Under the pieces are notes generated by a model. It saw nothing but the letters and a program-made list of their open reading frames with translations, ran no database searches and was not told the DNA's origin. A DNA stretch of 64,000 nt from Marinomonas spartinae (lineage in GTDB: Bacteria; Pseudomonadota; Gammaproteobacteria; Pseudomonadales; Marinomonadaceae). Position 1 is the first letter of the stretch; every line of letters starts with the position of its first letter. The stretch is from positions 62,001 through 126,000 of the forward strand of contig NZ_JAEMUI010000012.1 of assembly GCF_016461715.1 (NCBI RefSeq). Reading direction: 5' to 3'. Below are positions 8,500 through 18,354 of this stretch, in pieces. The position numbers and the translations under genes were made by a program.

Positions 8500-9087
8500 G
8501 TGAGCTTGCGTCAAACTCAAAAGGCCAATACTCGCGCCAAAATTAAACGTATCGCCAAACAAGCGTTTTTAGACAATGGCATAGAGAATACGAGTACGCG
8601 TTATTTAAGCGCTCAGGCGGGTGTGTCAGTTGGCACCTTATTTGTTCATTTCCCTGATAAACTTTCCCTCGTTAAAGATATTTTCTTCGATGAAATGGAT
8701 GTCGCCCTTCGTGAGGCGGCGGACGCACAAACACATTCTCAATCCCCAACCGATTACTTGCTGCAAATGGCTCAGGTTCTCTTCGCTTTTTATGATCGAT
8801 ACGCTGAGTTTGCCCGTTTGGCTTTGTTTGACAGCTTGGCTCATGGTGGCTTTCACAGTAAACAGCTGTCCGTGATGACGGAGGGGGTCACTAAGCGTTT
8901 TAAACGCGTAGGAGTGGATGAAAAGACTGCCGTCATTTTTGCTGAAAACATGGCGGCGAATTTTTGTATGGTGCTGTTTGACGGTTTGCCTTCTGGCGTA
9001 TTAGGGACGAAAGCGCTTGAGCGTTTGAGTAATTTAAACTTGCCCTTTGATGTGTCGTTTAAAAATGCGCAAAAAAAGGCCGGTTAG
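8500..9087 (+). CDS. TetR/AcrR-family transcriptional regulator
   Basis: The 195-residue protein has the usual TetR N-terminal helix-turn-helix (AKQAFLDNGIENTSTRYLSAQAGVSVG, in part, residues 20-45, closing with GTLFVHFPDK). An all-helical ligand domain follows. The start is a GTG at 8500 with AGAGGG upstream. No target gene is obvious: the next gene is convergent and overlaps its last 4 bases, and the gene before it is terminated. It may act on its own promoter between 8424 and 8499. Confidence 0.85.
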   Translation: MSLRQTQKANTRAKIKRIAKQAFLDNGIENTSTRYLSAQAGVSVGTLFVHFPDKLSLVKDIFFDEMDVALREAADAQTHSQSPTDYLLQMAQVLFAFYDRYAEFARLALFDSLAHGGFHSKQLSVMTEGVTKRFKRVGVDEKTAVIFAENMAANFCMVLFDGLPSGVLGTKALERLSNLNLPFDVSFKNAQKKAG

Positions 9088-10874
9088 TGGGATTCGTTTG
9101 CTTTTCGATAAGGCCCTTGGTAATCAAATAATCGTTCACTGACTTGCCAGTGATTTTTCTGTTTTTTAGCGATGACAAAGTCTGGCGCAGGAAAATAGGG
9201 CTCAAACTTTATGGCGTCTTCTGGCGTGTCAAACGTCAATGGCTGAGTGCCGTTGGCAATGCGCCTACCAAAATGCTCGTTAAAGCGTTGTTTGGACTTT
9301 TTCTGGTTAAAAAAGAAAGACTCACTGAGCGTGCTACCGTCTTCGTCGTGGTAGGTCACTTTGATGGCGTGCTCAGCCTTTAATAAGGTGAGTGTGATGC
9401 CGGAGCAGCGCAAGACTTTGTTGTTTTTTAAGTTGAGCGCGTTACGCAGTTGGTCGTCTGGATCGATTAATCGTTCATGGCAATGAGTGCAATGACGTGC
9501 TGCGATATCGTTTTCTTCATTACAGTGCGGGCAGCGTTTGAAAGTAAATCGATAGGTGCACGCTTCTTCACCGTGTGGCGTCTCCATCAAGCCGTGACAG
9601 CGACGTCCAAAGTGCTCAATGATATTACCCTCGCTGTCTTTTCTTCCCCAAAATATGTTGGCAAAGTCGCATTCAGGGCAATGCACTAGTACGGCTTCTG
9701 AGTCTTTGGTGGGTTTCTTTTCGCCCACTTCTGGTTGAAAAATGTTGTAGCCATTGTTGGTGTAATCCAAAATCAAACAGTCTTTTTTGCCAGGACTTAA
9801 GCGCAGTCCTCGGCCGACGATTTGTTGAAATAAACTAATGGATTGGGTCGGACGTAAAATGGCGATGACATCCACATGGGGAGCATCGAACCCTGTGGTC
9901 AGGACCGATACGTTCACCAAATATTTAATTTTTCTGGCTTTGAATTCGTTGATTAATCGATCCCGTTCTTTGTTGGGGGTTTTGCCTGTGATAAGGGCGA
10001 CAGACGGTTCTTTTGTCGGGTCTGCCTGGTTGTCTTCTAAATGGTTTAAATACCCTAGAATCTCAATGGCGTGTTCGATGGTGGAGGCAAAGATCATCAC
10101 GCCTTGGCGATCCTGACTTAGCTGCACGATTTGTTCCGTAATAGCCTGTGTGACTCGCGGGTGTTTGTGGATGAGTTCATTTAGCGCAATGGCATCGGTG
10201 TCTTGTTCGCCATCTAAGCTTTCGGTGAGCAAGCTAAAGTCGTAATGGGCAATGGCGGCATCGTAGTGAATGGGTTTGGTTAAATAACCCTGTTTGACCA
10301 TGTGTTGGAGGGGGAGTTCATAGATGCAGCGTTTAAAAAATGTATTGTTGGCATCGCGGACAAAGCCGTGATAATGACTTTGATAAATCCAACCAGAACC
10401 CAATCGATAGGGCGTGGCAGTTAACCCCAGTATTCTGGTGTTGGGGTTTAATGCCAAAAAATGAGCGAGGGTTTTTTGGTATTGGCTGCCTTCTTCCATT
10501 TCAACACGGTGGCATTCGTCAATAATGACAAGACTGGCGGGTTGCTGAAAAGCATCCAGATGAGCCGAAATAGACTGAATGCTGGCGAAGGTGGTTTTTT
10601 CCGTAGTGTTCTTTTGGTTTAGTCCCGCAGAAAAAATGCCCGCTTGCAAACCCGTCGCAAGAAACTTGGCGTGATTTTGCTCGACTAATTCTTTGACGTG
10701 GGCTAAACAAATCACACGGCCGCGTGCTAGGCGACTGAGTTCGGCGATCACTAGGCTTTTGCCTGCCCCCGTCGGTAAGACGATAACGGCTGGATCGGCA
10801 CTTTTTCGAAAATGGGATAAGGTCGCGTTGACTGCTTGTTGCTGATAATCGCGAAGAACATAAGGCTGTTTCAT
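9084..10874 (-). CDS. radD: DNA repair helicase-like ATPase RadD
   Basis: The 596-residue protein matches RadD (YejH) of E. coli over its whole length (586 residues there). It is a superfamily II ATPase that helps RecA-dependent repair and replication. The Walker A block is LPTGAGKSLV near residue 35, the DEAH-box variant is DECHR near 117, and motif VI is QIVGRGLR. The C-terminal part has cysteine clusters (CPECDF, CPHCNEENDIAARHC, CTHC) that form the zinc-binding region typical of RadD. It ends against the convergent TetR gene with a 4-base overlap. Confidence 0.93.
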   Translation of the reverse strand: MKQPYVLRDYQQQAVNATLSHFRKSADPAVIVLPTGAGKSLVIAELSRLARGRVICLAHVKELVEQNHAKFLATGLQAGIFSAGLNQKNTTEKTTFASIQSISAHLDAFQQPASLVIIDECHRVEMEEGSQYQKTLAHFLALNPNTRILGLTATPYRLGSGWIYQSHYHGFVRDANNTFFKRCIYELPLQHMVKQGYLTKPIHYDAAIAHYDFSLLTESLDGEQDTDAIALNELIHKHPRVTQAITEQIVQLSQDRQGVMIFASTIEHAIEILGYLNHLEDNQADPTKEPSVALITGKTPNKERDRLINEFKARKIKYLVNVSVLTTGFDAPHVDVIAILRPTQSISLFQQIVGRGLRLSPGKKDCLILDYTNNGYNIFQPEVGEKKPTKDSEAVLVHCPECDFANIFWGRKDSEGNIIEHFGRRCHGLMETPHGEEACTYRFTFKRCPHCNEENDIAARHCTHCHERLIDPDDQLRNALNLKNNKVLRCSGITLTLLKAEHAIKVTYHDEDGSTLSESFFFNQKKSKQRFNEHFGRRIANGTQPLTFDTPEDAIKFEPYFPAPDFVIAKKQKNHWQVSERLFDYQGPYRKANESH

Positions 10875-11003
10875 GGCTGCGAAAATAGCATGTCTCAGCG
10901 TTGTTGGAAAGCATGACGCGAGTCACTTATCAGTAACGAAATTCGTGTGTTCTGAGGCGTGCTACAGTATCATTAATGCTTTGGCAATGATGCCGTTGTT
11001 GAT

Positions 11004-11735
11004 GTGAATGAAATTGATATGACCTGTAATACGACGCTTTCCCCGTTTGATGCTACTGAGCTGCTGCCAGATGACTTGCCTGAAACTTTATTACCTGCGT
11101 TTAGCCGCATTGAGCCGTTCGCTCTGTTGTTGAACGATCTGCAGACAAAAGGTTGGAGTATTCAGGACGATTTTTTTTCGCAGGCGTTTACGGAAAAACT
11201 GATGGAAGAGGCAGAAAGCATTCGTAATGTGGCCATGTCGCAGGCGGGTATTGGCCGTAAACAGGATCACCAAGTCGCCTTGGATGCCCGCCGTGATTAT
11301 ATTCAATGGATTGACCCAATCAATGCTACTCGTAAAACCTTTCTGGATGAAATGGAAGCGCTGCGCGTTGTGCTGAATCGCCAGTTTTTCTTAGGTTTGT
11401 TTGATTACGAAGCGCACTTTGCTCGTTATGAAAAAGGCGCGTTTTACGAAAAACATCTTGATGCCTTTAAAGGTAAAAGCAACCGCGTATTGTCTACGGT
11501 TTTGTACCTTAATGACGATTGGCAAGAAGGGGATGGTGGTGAGCTTGTGGTGTATGATGAGCATAATCCTGATGTAGAAATTGGGCGTTTTTTCCCGAAA
11601 AAGGGGCGGTTGGCGGTGTTTTTAAGCGAAAATTTTTACCACGAGGTGAAAGTTGCGCAGCGCACGCGTCACAGTATTGCTGGGTGGTTTCGTGTTAATA
11701 ATACCACTGCGAAGACCCTCGACCCGGATCAATAA
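11004..11735 (+). CDS. 2-oxoglutarate/Fe(II)-dependent oxygenase (prolyl-4-hydroxylase type)
   Basis: The 243-residue protein has the double-stranded beta-helix metal triad: H and D in EKHLDAF (near residue 153), the distal His in FYHEVKV (near 215), and the oxoglutarate-binding Arg eight residues later in RHSIAGWFR. It should couple oxidation of a substrate to decarboxylation of 2-oxoglutarate. Bacterial relatives hydroxylate prolyl residues or small molecules; the substrate is unknown here. The start is uncertain: GTG 11004 or ATG 11019, neither with a strong ribosome site. Confidence 0.8.
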   Translation: MNEIDMTCNTTLSPFDATELLPDDLPETLLPAFSRIEPFALLLNDLQTKGWSIQDDFFSQAFTEKLMEEAESIRNVAMSQAGIGRKQDHQVALDARRDYIQWIDPINATRKTFLDEMEALRVVLNRQFFLGLFDYEAHFARYEKGAFYEKHLDAFKGKSNRVLSTVLYLNDDWQEGDGGELVVYDEHNPDVEIGRFFPKKGRLAVFLSENFYHEVKVAQRTRHSIAGWFRVNNTTAKTLDPDQ

Positions 11736-11791
11736 CCATTTTCTCTTTTGTGTCGCCTAGGTCACCCCGTGCACGAAGCCGCAAATCAGAC

Positions 11792-11820
11792 TCGAAATAT
11801 CCTGAAAAAATCTCTATAAT
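11792..11820 (+). promoter_or_regulatory. Sigma-70-type promoter of trhO
   Basis: A perfect -10 box TATAAT (11815-11820) sits exactly 17 bases after TCGAAA (11792-11797, 4 of 6 to the -35 consensus). It lies 56 bases upstream of the trhO start codon. Confidence 0.65.
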
Positions 11821-11876
11821 GCGCCGCTTGTTTAATTGCTCTGGTTTTACGTTCCAGACCGCATAGGAGAAAGAAA

Positions 11877-12872
11877 GTGTCTAAAGTTGTTGTTTGTGCG
11901 CTCTACAAATTTGTTGAGCTGCCCCATTTTGAATCTTTACGTGAACCGCTACAGACGGTGTTAGAAGACAATGGGATTCGCGGTACCTTATTGCTGGCTA
12001 GCGAAGGCATTAATGGTACGGTGGCGGGTTCTCGTGAAGGAATCGATGCGATGTTGGCGTGGTTGGATCAACAACCTGGCTTAGAAAACATTGGCTATAA
12101 AGAATCTTTCGACGACAGTATGCCTTTCTATCGCACTAAGGTGAAGTTGAAAAAAGAAATTGTCACCATGGGGATTGAAGGCATTGACCCTAAACGTGTG
12201 GTGGGGACGTACGTCAAACCAACGGAATGGAACAATCTTATCTCTGATCCGGATGTGGTGTTGATTGATACCCGTAACGATTACGAATACCAAATCGGTA
12301 CCTTCAAAAATGCAGTGAACCCGAAAACGGATACTTTCCGTCAATTCCCAAGTTATGTGGAAGAAAATTTAGACCCAGCTAAACACAAAAAAGTGGCCAT
12401 GTTTTGCACGGGGGGAATTCGTTGCGAGAAATCTACCGCTTTCTTAAAAGAAAAAGGCTTTGAAGAGGTTTACCATCTTGAAGGAGGTATTCTTAAGTAT
12501 TTAGAAGAGGTGCCGCAAGAAGAGTCCCTATGGGAAGGCGATTGTTTTGTGTTTGATAATCGCGTTTCAGTGAATCATAGCTTGGAAAAAGGGCAATATG
12601 ACCAGTGTCATGCCTGTCGTATGCCGATCACTGAAGAAGAAAAGCAAGACGAGCGTTACCAGCAAGGAGTGAGCTGCCCACACTGTTTTGATAAATACAC
12701 AGATGAACAGCGTCAGCGTTTTATTGAGCGTGAGCGCCAAGTGCAGCTGGCCAAAGAGCGTGGCGAAGCCCATATTGGAGCGGAAGTCATGGGCGCCGTG
12801 GAAAAGCACCGTCGTGAAAAAGAGCTAGAGCGTGAGCGCCAGCGTAAAATTCATGAGTCAAAGGTAAATTAA
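11877..12872 (+). CDS. trhO: tRNA uridine(34) hydroxylase TrhO (rhodanese family)
   Basis: TrhO (YceA) performs oxygen-dependent hydroxylation of U34 in tRNA, the first step to 5-(carboxy)methoxyuridine. The protein is 331 residues. It has the N-terminal acylphosphatase-like domain ([13 protein letters not shown] near residue 40), the rhodanese domain with DTRNDYE near 144 and the active loop [10 protein letters not shown] near 180. A C-terminal CxxC pair zone (CHACRMP, CPHCF) completes it. The start is a GTG at 11877 behind AGGAGA. It stands alone between a promoter and a hairpin. Confidence 0.92.
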   Translation: MSKVVVCALYKFVELPHFESLREPLQTVLEDNGIRGTLLLASEGINGTVAGSREGIDAMLAWLDQQPGLENIGYKESFDDSMPFYRTKVKLKKEIVTMGIEGIDPKRVVGTYVKPTEWNNLISDPDVVLIDTRNDYEYQIGTFKNAVNPKTDTFRQFPSYVEENLDPAKHKKVAMFCTGGIRCEKSTAFLKEKGFEEVYHLEGGILKYLEEVPQEESLWEGDCFVFDNRVSVNHSLEKGQYDQCHACRMPITEEEKQDERYQQGVSCPHCFDKYTDEQRQRFIERERQVQLAKERGEAHIGAEVMGAVEKHRREKELERERQRKIHESKVN

Positions 12873-12880
12873 TTGTCTAT

Positions 12881-12907
12881 GGCTCACTCAGCGCATCTGG
12901 GTGAGTC
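12881..12907 (+). terminator. Hairpin after trhO
   Basis: An 11-bp stem with two G-T pairs and a 5-base loop starts 8 bases beyond the trhO stop. It is not followed by a clear T-run, so termination efficiency is doubtful. Confidence 0.4.
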
Positions 12908-13056
12908 AATTGATTAAATGCTAACCTACTGATCTGTAAAATGATATTTTTAATATTATCCCCGTTTTAACGCTGCAAAACTTGAGTTTGAATGGTTTCG
13001 AAATTGCTCGGACTACCGTACAATAAAAAATCGCTTTTTATTAGCCAGTATCTATC

Positions 13057-15294
13057 ATGAGTTATCAAGTTTTAGCACGTAAATGGCGTCCGCAGACGTT
13101 TCTTGAAATGGCTGGGCAAGACCATGTCCTTCAAGCGTTGGTCAATGCTTTACGCCAGCAGCGTCTTCATCACGCTTATTTATTTAGTGGCACACGCGGT
13201 GTGGGGAAAACTACTATCGCCCGTATTTTTGCTAAATGCTTAAACTGCGAAACCCATGGTATTTCTCCTGAGCCTTGCGGCACGTGCGACAGCTGTGTCG
13301 AAATTGCTGAAGGGCGTTTCGTCGATTTGATTGAGGTCGATGCGGCGTCTCGAACCAAGGTCGAAGATACCCGCGAACTTCTGGAAAATGTGCAATATGC
13401 GCCCACTCGCGGCCGCTTCAAAGTCTATTTGATCGACGAAGTGCACATGCTCTCGACCCATTCTTTTAACGCCTTGTTAAAAACCCTGGAAGAACCGCCG
13501 CCACATGTTAAATTCTTATTAGCGACGACGGATCCACAAAAGCTTCCTGTGACGATTTTGTCGCGCTGTTTGCAGTTTAATCTGAAAAATATGTCGCCAC
13601 AGCGAGTGGTGGACTATCTACAAACGGTACTGAATTCCGAACAAGTTTCCTTTGATATGCCTGCGTTATGGCAAATCGGTCAAGCTGCGAACGGCAGTAT
13701 GCGCGATGCGTTAAGTTTGACGGATCAAGCCATAGCCTTTGGCAATGGCACTATCACAGAATCCGGTGTGACGGCCATGCTGGGATTGGTGAATCAATCT
13801 CAAGTGATGGATTTGCTGGAAAGTGTGGCCGCTAAGAATGCTGCTGACGTGTTACAGCGAGTGGAATTGCTAGCAGACTATCAGCCGGATTTTTCCGCCA
13901 TTTGTGGCAGTTTATTGGACGTCTTGCATCGTGTGGCGATTGAGCAGCAAGTGCCAGGTGCTTTGTTGGATCAGTTGGGCGATCTTGCTCGTATTCAGCA
14001 GATTGCTGCTACGGTCAGCCCTGAAGAAATTCAGATGATGTACCAAAGTTTATTGATTGGTCGCCGTGATTTGCACTTGGCACACACCGCGCGCTCTGGC
14101 TTTGAGATGTTGATGCTCCGCTTGATCGCTTTTCGCCCAGCACCGCCTATGAGGGTGAGTCATGCTGCCCCCCCTCAATCGTACCAGACAGAGGTTGCTC
14201 AGCAGGCGGCCGTTGCAGATGCGCCGACTCAAGCGCATTCGCCAGTGTCTCCAGAGGCTGACTTGTCTGAACAGCGTACTGTGCAATCTGAAGACAGAGC
14301 TGAGTTGTCTAGAAATAGTCCTGAATTGACCGAAGACAGGTTTGAATCGGCTAGAGGCGACGCTGAGTTGTCCAATCCTATCAGCGAGTCAGTGCCTGAA
14401 TCTGAGCGTCCCCCTTGGGAAGACTCTCCTGAACTGGGGCCGCTGGTCCCGCAAGATGATGAGGTTTCGTCGGTATCTGATGTCGATAATACCACCAGTG
14501 AGCATGCTCAAATAAAAACGGATTTCTCCTCTGAGCCCGTCATGGAACCAGAGCTGGGAAATGATACAGACGAAAGTCAGACGCAGGATGCCATACCACC
14601 ATCGAGCAAGCATATTGAAGCGGTCGTTGAAAAAGTAAAAGCTGCCGCTATAGAAGAGGATGAGGACGACGAAGAGGATGAAGAAGAGGCGGAAGAACGA
14701 GCCATTGCCGATGTGTCTGATCCTTTTAATCCAGCGGCGGATTTAGTCGAAGCCCTAGGCCATTCCGATAGTGATGAACCTTCTACTGAGGTGGAAGAGG
14801 CTGAGGCGGAAGAAGCCGAGGCCAATGTGCCCGCCCATAGAAAACAAGATACGGTGTCTCAGCCAGCATTAGGGATACCGCTGCCCGAGATTGCTCATTA
14901 TCAGGATCTCTCTATGGAGCTTTGGTGGCTGGTGGCCCCAAGGTTGCCATTAACGGGGCTGGTACAAAATATACTAATGAATTCGAGTTTGGTTGACGCC
15001 AGCGAGCAAGGAGTTCGTTTGGAAGTGCCATTAGAATATGGTCATATGTTGAACCAAACACGCTATGAGCAAATACAAGGCGCCTTAAGCGACTTTTTCT
15101 CTCTGCATGTCCCTTTGATCATTGATACGGTCGAAGATACTAGGGGAGTCACTGCTGAGGAGTTTGCCGCCAGCAAGCGCGCAGAAGCGTTGCAAGTGGC
15201 GATTGATCATCTTAATTCGCACCCAGTTGTGCAAGCTCTATCGCAGACGATGGGCGCACAACTGATTTATGATACTGTTAAAGTCAAAGCTTAA
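13057..15294 (+). CDS. dnaX: DNA polymerase III subunit tau/gamma
   Basis: DnaX is the clamp-loader ATPase that also ties polymerase cores together. The 745-residue protein has Walker A GTRGVGKTT near residue 45, a four-cysteine zinc module (CLNCET to CDSC, 64-79), Walker B LIDEVHML near 127 and the sensor SRC motif near 170. Domain III ends near 365. The linker from 365 to 620 is low-complexity and very acidic, with a run of Asp/Glu around residues 532-545. A tau-specific C-terminal domain follows. I found no E. coli-type A-AAA-AAG slippery heptamer, so a frameshifted gamma form is not supported. It heads the dnaX-ybaB-recR-rnd run. Confidence 0.97.
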   Translation: MSYQVLARKWRPQTFLEMAGQDHVLQALVNALRQQRLHHAYLFSGTRGVGKTTIARIFAKCLNCETHGISPEPCGTCDSCVEIAEGRFVDLIEVDAASRTKVEDTRELLENVQYAPTRGRFKVYLIDEVHMLSTHSFNALLKTLEEPPPHVKFLLATTDPQKLPVTILSRCLQFNLKNMSPQRVVDYLQTVLNSEQVSFDMPALWQIGQAANGSMRDALSLTDQAIAFGNGTITESGVTAMLGLVNQSQVMDLLESVAAKNAADVLQRVELLADYQPDFSAICGSLLDVLHRVAIEQQVPGALLDQLGDLARIQQIAATVSPEEIQMMYQSLLIGRRDLHLAHTARSGFEMLMLRLIAFRPAPPMRVSHAAPPQSYQTEVAQQAAVADAPTQAHSPVSPEADLSEQRTVQSEDRAELSRNSPELTEDRFESARGDAELSNPISESVPESERPPWEDSPELGPLVPQDDEVSSVSDVDNTTSEHAQIKTDFSSEPVMEPELGNDTDESQTQDAIPPSSKHIEAVVEKVKAAAIEEDEDDEEDEEEAEERAIADVSDPFNPAADLVEALGHSDSDEPSTEVEEAEAEEAEANVPAHRKQDTVSQPALGIPLPEIAHYQDLSMELWWLVAPRLPLTGLVQNILMNSSLVDASEQGVRLEVPLEYGHMLNQTRYEQIQGALSDFFSLHVPLIIDTVEDTRGVTAEEFAASKRAEALQVAIDHLNSHPVVQALSQTMGAQLIYDTVKVKA

Positions 15295-15306
15295 TTGGAG
15301 ACGACT

Positions 15307-15633
15307 ATGTTTAAAGGTGGAATGGGTAACATGATGCGCCAAGCGCAGAAAATGCAGGAAAACATGCAAAAAGCCCAAGAAGAAGTGGCTAATATGGAAG
15401 TTGAAGGCCAAGCAGGTGCAGGCCTTGTGAAAGTGGTTATGACTGGCCGTCATGATGTCAAACGTGTTTCCATCGACGATTCTTTGTTTGAAGACGACAA
15501 AGAAATGCTAGAAGATTTGGTGGCCGCCGCGATGAACGATGCCGTTCGTAAAATCGAAGTGGGTCAAAAAGAAAAAATGGAAGCGGCGACTGCGGGCATG
15601 TCTCTGCCACCTGGTTTCAAAATGCCCTTCTAG
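15307..15633 (+). CDS. ybaB: YbaB/EbfC nucleoid-associated protein
   Basis: This is a 108-residue DNA-binding dimer of the YbaB/EbfC family, found between dnaX and recR in many gammaproteobacteria. [17 protein letters not shown] at the start and LPPGFKMPF at the end are the family signatures. An in-frame TTG at 15295 would add four residues, but GGAG at 15297-15300 is correctly spaced only for the ATG at 15307. It is 12 bases behind dnaX and 9 bases ahead of recR, so the three are almost surely one transcript. Confidence 0.95.
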   Translation: MFKGGMGNMMRQAQKMQENMQKAQEEVANMEVEGQAGAGLVKVVMTGRHDVKRVSIDDSLFEDDKEMLEDLVAAAMNDAVRKIEVGQKEKMEAATAGMSLPPGFKMPF

Positions 15634-15642
15634 GAGAAGCGT

Positions 15643-16236
15643 TTGTTTAGTCCCTTAATTAAAGAGCTGATTGAATCATTACGGTGCTTACCCGGTGTTG
15701 GCCCCAAATCGGCTCAAAAGATGGCGTTATATCTTTTAGAACGAGAGCATCAAGGGGCGGATAGGCTAGCTAGTGCACTACGTAATGCTTTGGACAAGGT
15801 CGGCCGCTGTTCTAGCTGCCGCACCTTAACAGAAGAATCCGAGTGCAGTATTTGTCGTGATGAAGAGCGCGATCCCAAGAGACTGTGTATAGTGGAAACA
15901 CCAGCCGATGTGATTGCGATTGAGTCAGCGGGTACGTTTGATGGTCGCTATTTTGTCTTACTTGGGCATCTGTCTCCCATTGATGGTATTGGGCCGGAAG
16001 AGCTGGGCCTCGATCATTTGGAAAAAATGGTCGAATATAACCAAGTGGAAGAAGCGATTATCGCAACCAATTCAACGGTCGAAGGCGAAGCAACCTGCCA
16101 TTACATCGCTGAAAAACTTAAATCCAAAAACATCAACGTTAGTCGTATCGCTCATGGCGTGCCTATGGGCGGTGAACTGGAATACGTGGATGGCAACACT
16201 CTGGCTTTGGCGCTAGAGGGTAGGAAAAAACTCTAG
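15643..16236 (+). CDS. recR: Recombination protein RecR
   Basis: RecR works with RecF and RecO to load RecA on gapped DNA. The 197-residue protein has the helix-hairpin-helix [13 protein letters not shown] near residue 15, the four-cysteine zinc finger (CSSC...CSIC, 55-70) and a TOPRIM domain with VVETPAD-like start (IVETPADV near 86). The start codon is TTG, behind a clear AGGAGA site. The stop is directly followed by the rnd start. Confidence 0.97.
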   Translation: MFSPLIKELIESLRCLPGVGPKSAQKMALYLLEREHQGADRLASALRNALDKVGRCSSCRTLTEESECSICRDEERDPKRLCIVETPADVIAIESAGTFDGRYFVLLGHLSPIDGIGPEELGLDHLEKMVEYNQVEEAIIATNSTVEGEATCHYIAEKLKSKNINVSRIAHGVPMGGELEYVDGNTLALALEGRKKL

Positions 16237-16237
16237 C

Positions 16238-17386
16238 ATGGATAACCAAGAACACACTTTAAATATTGTCTGGGTGGACGATAACGAGTCGCTGGCTACA
16301 TGGTGTCAATATTGGGCTGAGTTGCCCGTTATTGCTGTGGATACGGAATTTATCCGTCGTACGACCTATTTTCCCATTACAGGGCTAATTCAAATCAGCG
16401 AAGGTGACAAGGCGGTGTTGATCGACCCGCTCACGATTGATGCGTGGGAACCTTTGCGAGAATTGATGGTCAATCCGTCTGTTATGAAGGTGTTCCACGC
16501 CTGTTCTGAAGATTTAGATGTGTTTGATCGTTTGTTAGGGGTATTGCCAGCACCTTTTTATGATACTCAAATTGGTGAAGCCTACGCAGGAGGGCAATGG
16601 TCTCTTAGCTATGTAAGGTTGATCCAAGAATACTTGCAAATTGAAGTGGCAAAAGATGAGACCCGTTCTGACTGGACTCAGCGCCCATTGACGGATGCGC
16701 AAAAACGCTATGCGGCGTTAGATGTTGTGTATTTGGCCGAGGTATACCCACTGCAAGTGGCACGTTTACAAGAAAAAAACATGCTAGATTGGGTGCTTGA
16801 GGATTGTGAATCCCTGAAATGGCAATACCAAATGAACGCCGATCCTGAGCAAAACTGGGACGGTGTGAAAGCCGCTTGGCGCCTTTCGCCTGAGGGATTA
16901 ACGTTACTGCGCTTATTGTACATATGGCGGGACGAACAGGCGCGCAAGGAAGATGTTCCCAAAGGGCAGATCTTGAAAGACAGAACCTTATGGGCCTTGG
17001 GGAAAAATTTACCCGATCACCATAAGGCGATTGCTAACACGGAAGAGCTGACGGGGCGACAACACCGACTTTATGGTGATGAGATACTCAAAAAAGTCGC
17101 CATAGTTAAGAGTCTTTCCCGTGATGAGCTTCAATTTCCCTTAGAGATGCCGCTGCCTTCTCAAGCAGGGGAGTTGACCAAGGAGATTAAAGCTTTTGTG
17201 CGAGAGCGCGCTACTGAGTTACAGATTGCACCAGAAGCGATGATGAAACGAAAACTGTTGGATCCTATTGTGCGCCACTTGTTTGATGGAACACCAATCG
17301 ATTGGCACAATCCTGCGATGAACGGATGGCGTCGTGAGGCGATTATTAATCCGATTCTAGAACGTTTTAAATCCGAAAAACCGTAA
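16238..17386 (+). CDS. rnd: Ribonuclease D
   Basis: RNase D is a 3'-5' exonuclease that trims tRNA precursors and other structured RNAs. The DEDDy exonuclease residues are in place: VDTEFIRR near residue 35, HACSEDLDV near 88 and YAALDVVYL near 160. An HRDC domain with [14 protein letters not shown] starts near 218. Its length of 382 residues is close to the E. coli enzyme (375). It starts one base after the recR stop, which argues for coupled expression. Confidence 0.95.
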   Translation: MDNQEHTLNIVWVDDNESLATWCQYWAELPVIAVDTEFIRRTTYFPITGLIQISEGDKAVLIDPLTIDAWEPLRELMVNPSVMKVFHACSEDLDVFDRLLGVLPAPFYDTQIGEAYAGGQWSLSYVRLIQEYLQIEVAKDETRSDWTQRPLTDAQKRYAALDVVYLAEVYPLQVARLQEKNMLDWVLEDCESLKWQYQMNADPEQNWDGVKAAWRLSPEGLTLLRLLYIWRDEQARKEDVPKGQILKDRTLWALGKNLPDHHKAIANTEELTGRQHRLYGDEILKKVAIVKSLSRDELQFPLEMPLPSQAGELTKEIKAFVRERATELQIAPEAMMKRKLLDPIVRHLFDGTPIDWHNPAMNGWRREAIINPILERFKSEKP

Positions 17387-17399
17387 CCTTGAGAACACT

Positions 17400-17693
17400 A
17401 TGAAACAGCACTTAATCGTTGAAGTATTTCGCTCCTCTAAAAAGGATGGCATGTACTTGTATGTGGAAAAACGCGTTGGTTTAAAAGAGATTCCAGAAGA
17501 TTTGATGAAGCGTTTTGGCACCGGTATTAGTGCCATGACGATGTTGCTGACCAAAGAAAGTAAATTGGCACGAGCCAATGCTGAAAGTGTCATTAAAGAC
17601 ATTGAGGAAAAGGGTTTCTATTTACAACTTCCACCAGCGAAAGAAGACTATCTGTTGGATTTGTACAAAACGCCGACTGAGGCGGTTTATTAA
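17400..17693 (+). CDS. ycgL: YcgL domain protein
   Basis: This 97-residue protein has the YcgL fold markers [19 protein letters not shown] and the closing [11 protein letters not shown]. In E. coli and relatives ycgL neighbours ycgN, as here. No biochemical function is settled. It is 13 bases after rnd and 2 bases before ycgN. Confidence 0.92.
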   Translation: MKQHLIVEVFRSSKKDGMYLYVEKRVGLKEIPEDLMKRFGTGISAMTMLLTKESKLARANAESVIKDIEEKGFYLQLPPAKEDYLLDLYKTPTEAVY

Positions 17694-17695
17694 CC

Positions 17696-18175
17696 ATGAT
17701 TGCCAAGCGTTATGAACCATTTTGGCGAACCACTTCGTTGTTTGATATGTCCAAAGACGAATGGGAATCCCTATGTGATGGGTGTGGTAAATGCTGTCTT
17801 CAAAAGTTAGAAGATGAAGACACCGGTGAAGTCGTGTATACCGATTTGGCTTGTGAACAGCTTGATATTGGTCGGTGCCAATGTAAAGTCTATGCCACTC
17901 GACAAGAGAAAGTAGCCTCTTGTATCACGTTGACGCCGGAACAAATTGACGAGTTCGATTGGCTGCCAGATACTTGTAGCTATCGAGTGTTAAAAGAAAC
18001 AGGGGATTTGCCAAATTGGCATCCCTTGGTCGTAGGAAGTCAACGTGAGATGTTGCGCCAGGGACTGACGGTTCGTGATTATGCGATCAGTGAGAATAAG
18101 GTGGAGGAAGAAGAGTGGGAAACCCATGCAATTAAATGGGTTCATGGTATGCCGAAACCTTATGATGTCGCTTGA
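17696..18175 (+). CDS. ycgN: YcgN-type cysteine-cluster protein (UPF0260)
   Basis: The 159-residue protein carries the cysteine pattern of the UPF0260/YkgJ-type zinc- or iron-binding cluster family (CDGCGKCCLQKL near residue 28, DIGRCQCKVY near 58, ASCITLTPEQI near 75). Its role is unknown. It follows ycgL by 2 bases and probably ends the dnaX-ycgN run; the next 179 bases hold no clear terminator. Confidence 0.92.
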   Translation: MIAKRYEPFWRTTSLFDMSKDEWESLCDGCGKCCLQKLEDEDTGEVVYTDLACEQLDIGRCQCKVYATRQEKVASCITLTPEQIDEFDWLPDTCSYRVLKETGDLPNWHPLVVGSQREMLRQGLTVRDYAISENKVEEEEWETHAIKWVHGMPKPYDVA

Positions 18176-18354
18176 TTATGGCGACTCTCTGTATGCTGGC
18201 ACGCCGTGTCTTAGTACTGTTCGATTCGTACACTGACTTGGCTAAACGTGACCTGGTCACACTTGCTTAGTACGGTTTCATCAGTTCTGTTTTTGAGATC
18301 AGAGACTCAGCGAAATGATACGTTTATTGTGTTTATGCTAAGGAGTTACCAGAC

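Noticed and set aside
13057-15294. Programmed frameshift in dnaX making a gamma subunit
   Set aside because: I found A-rich stretches in the linker but no A-AAA-AAG heptamer with a following hairpin; without it the claim is unsupported.
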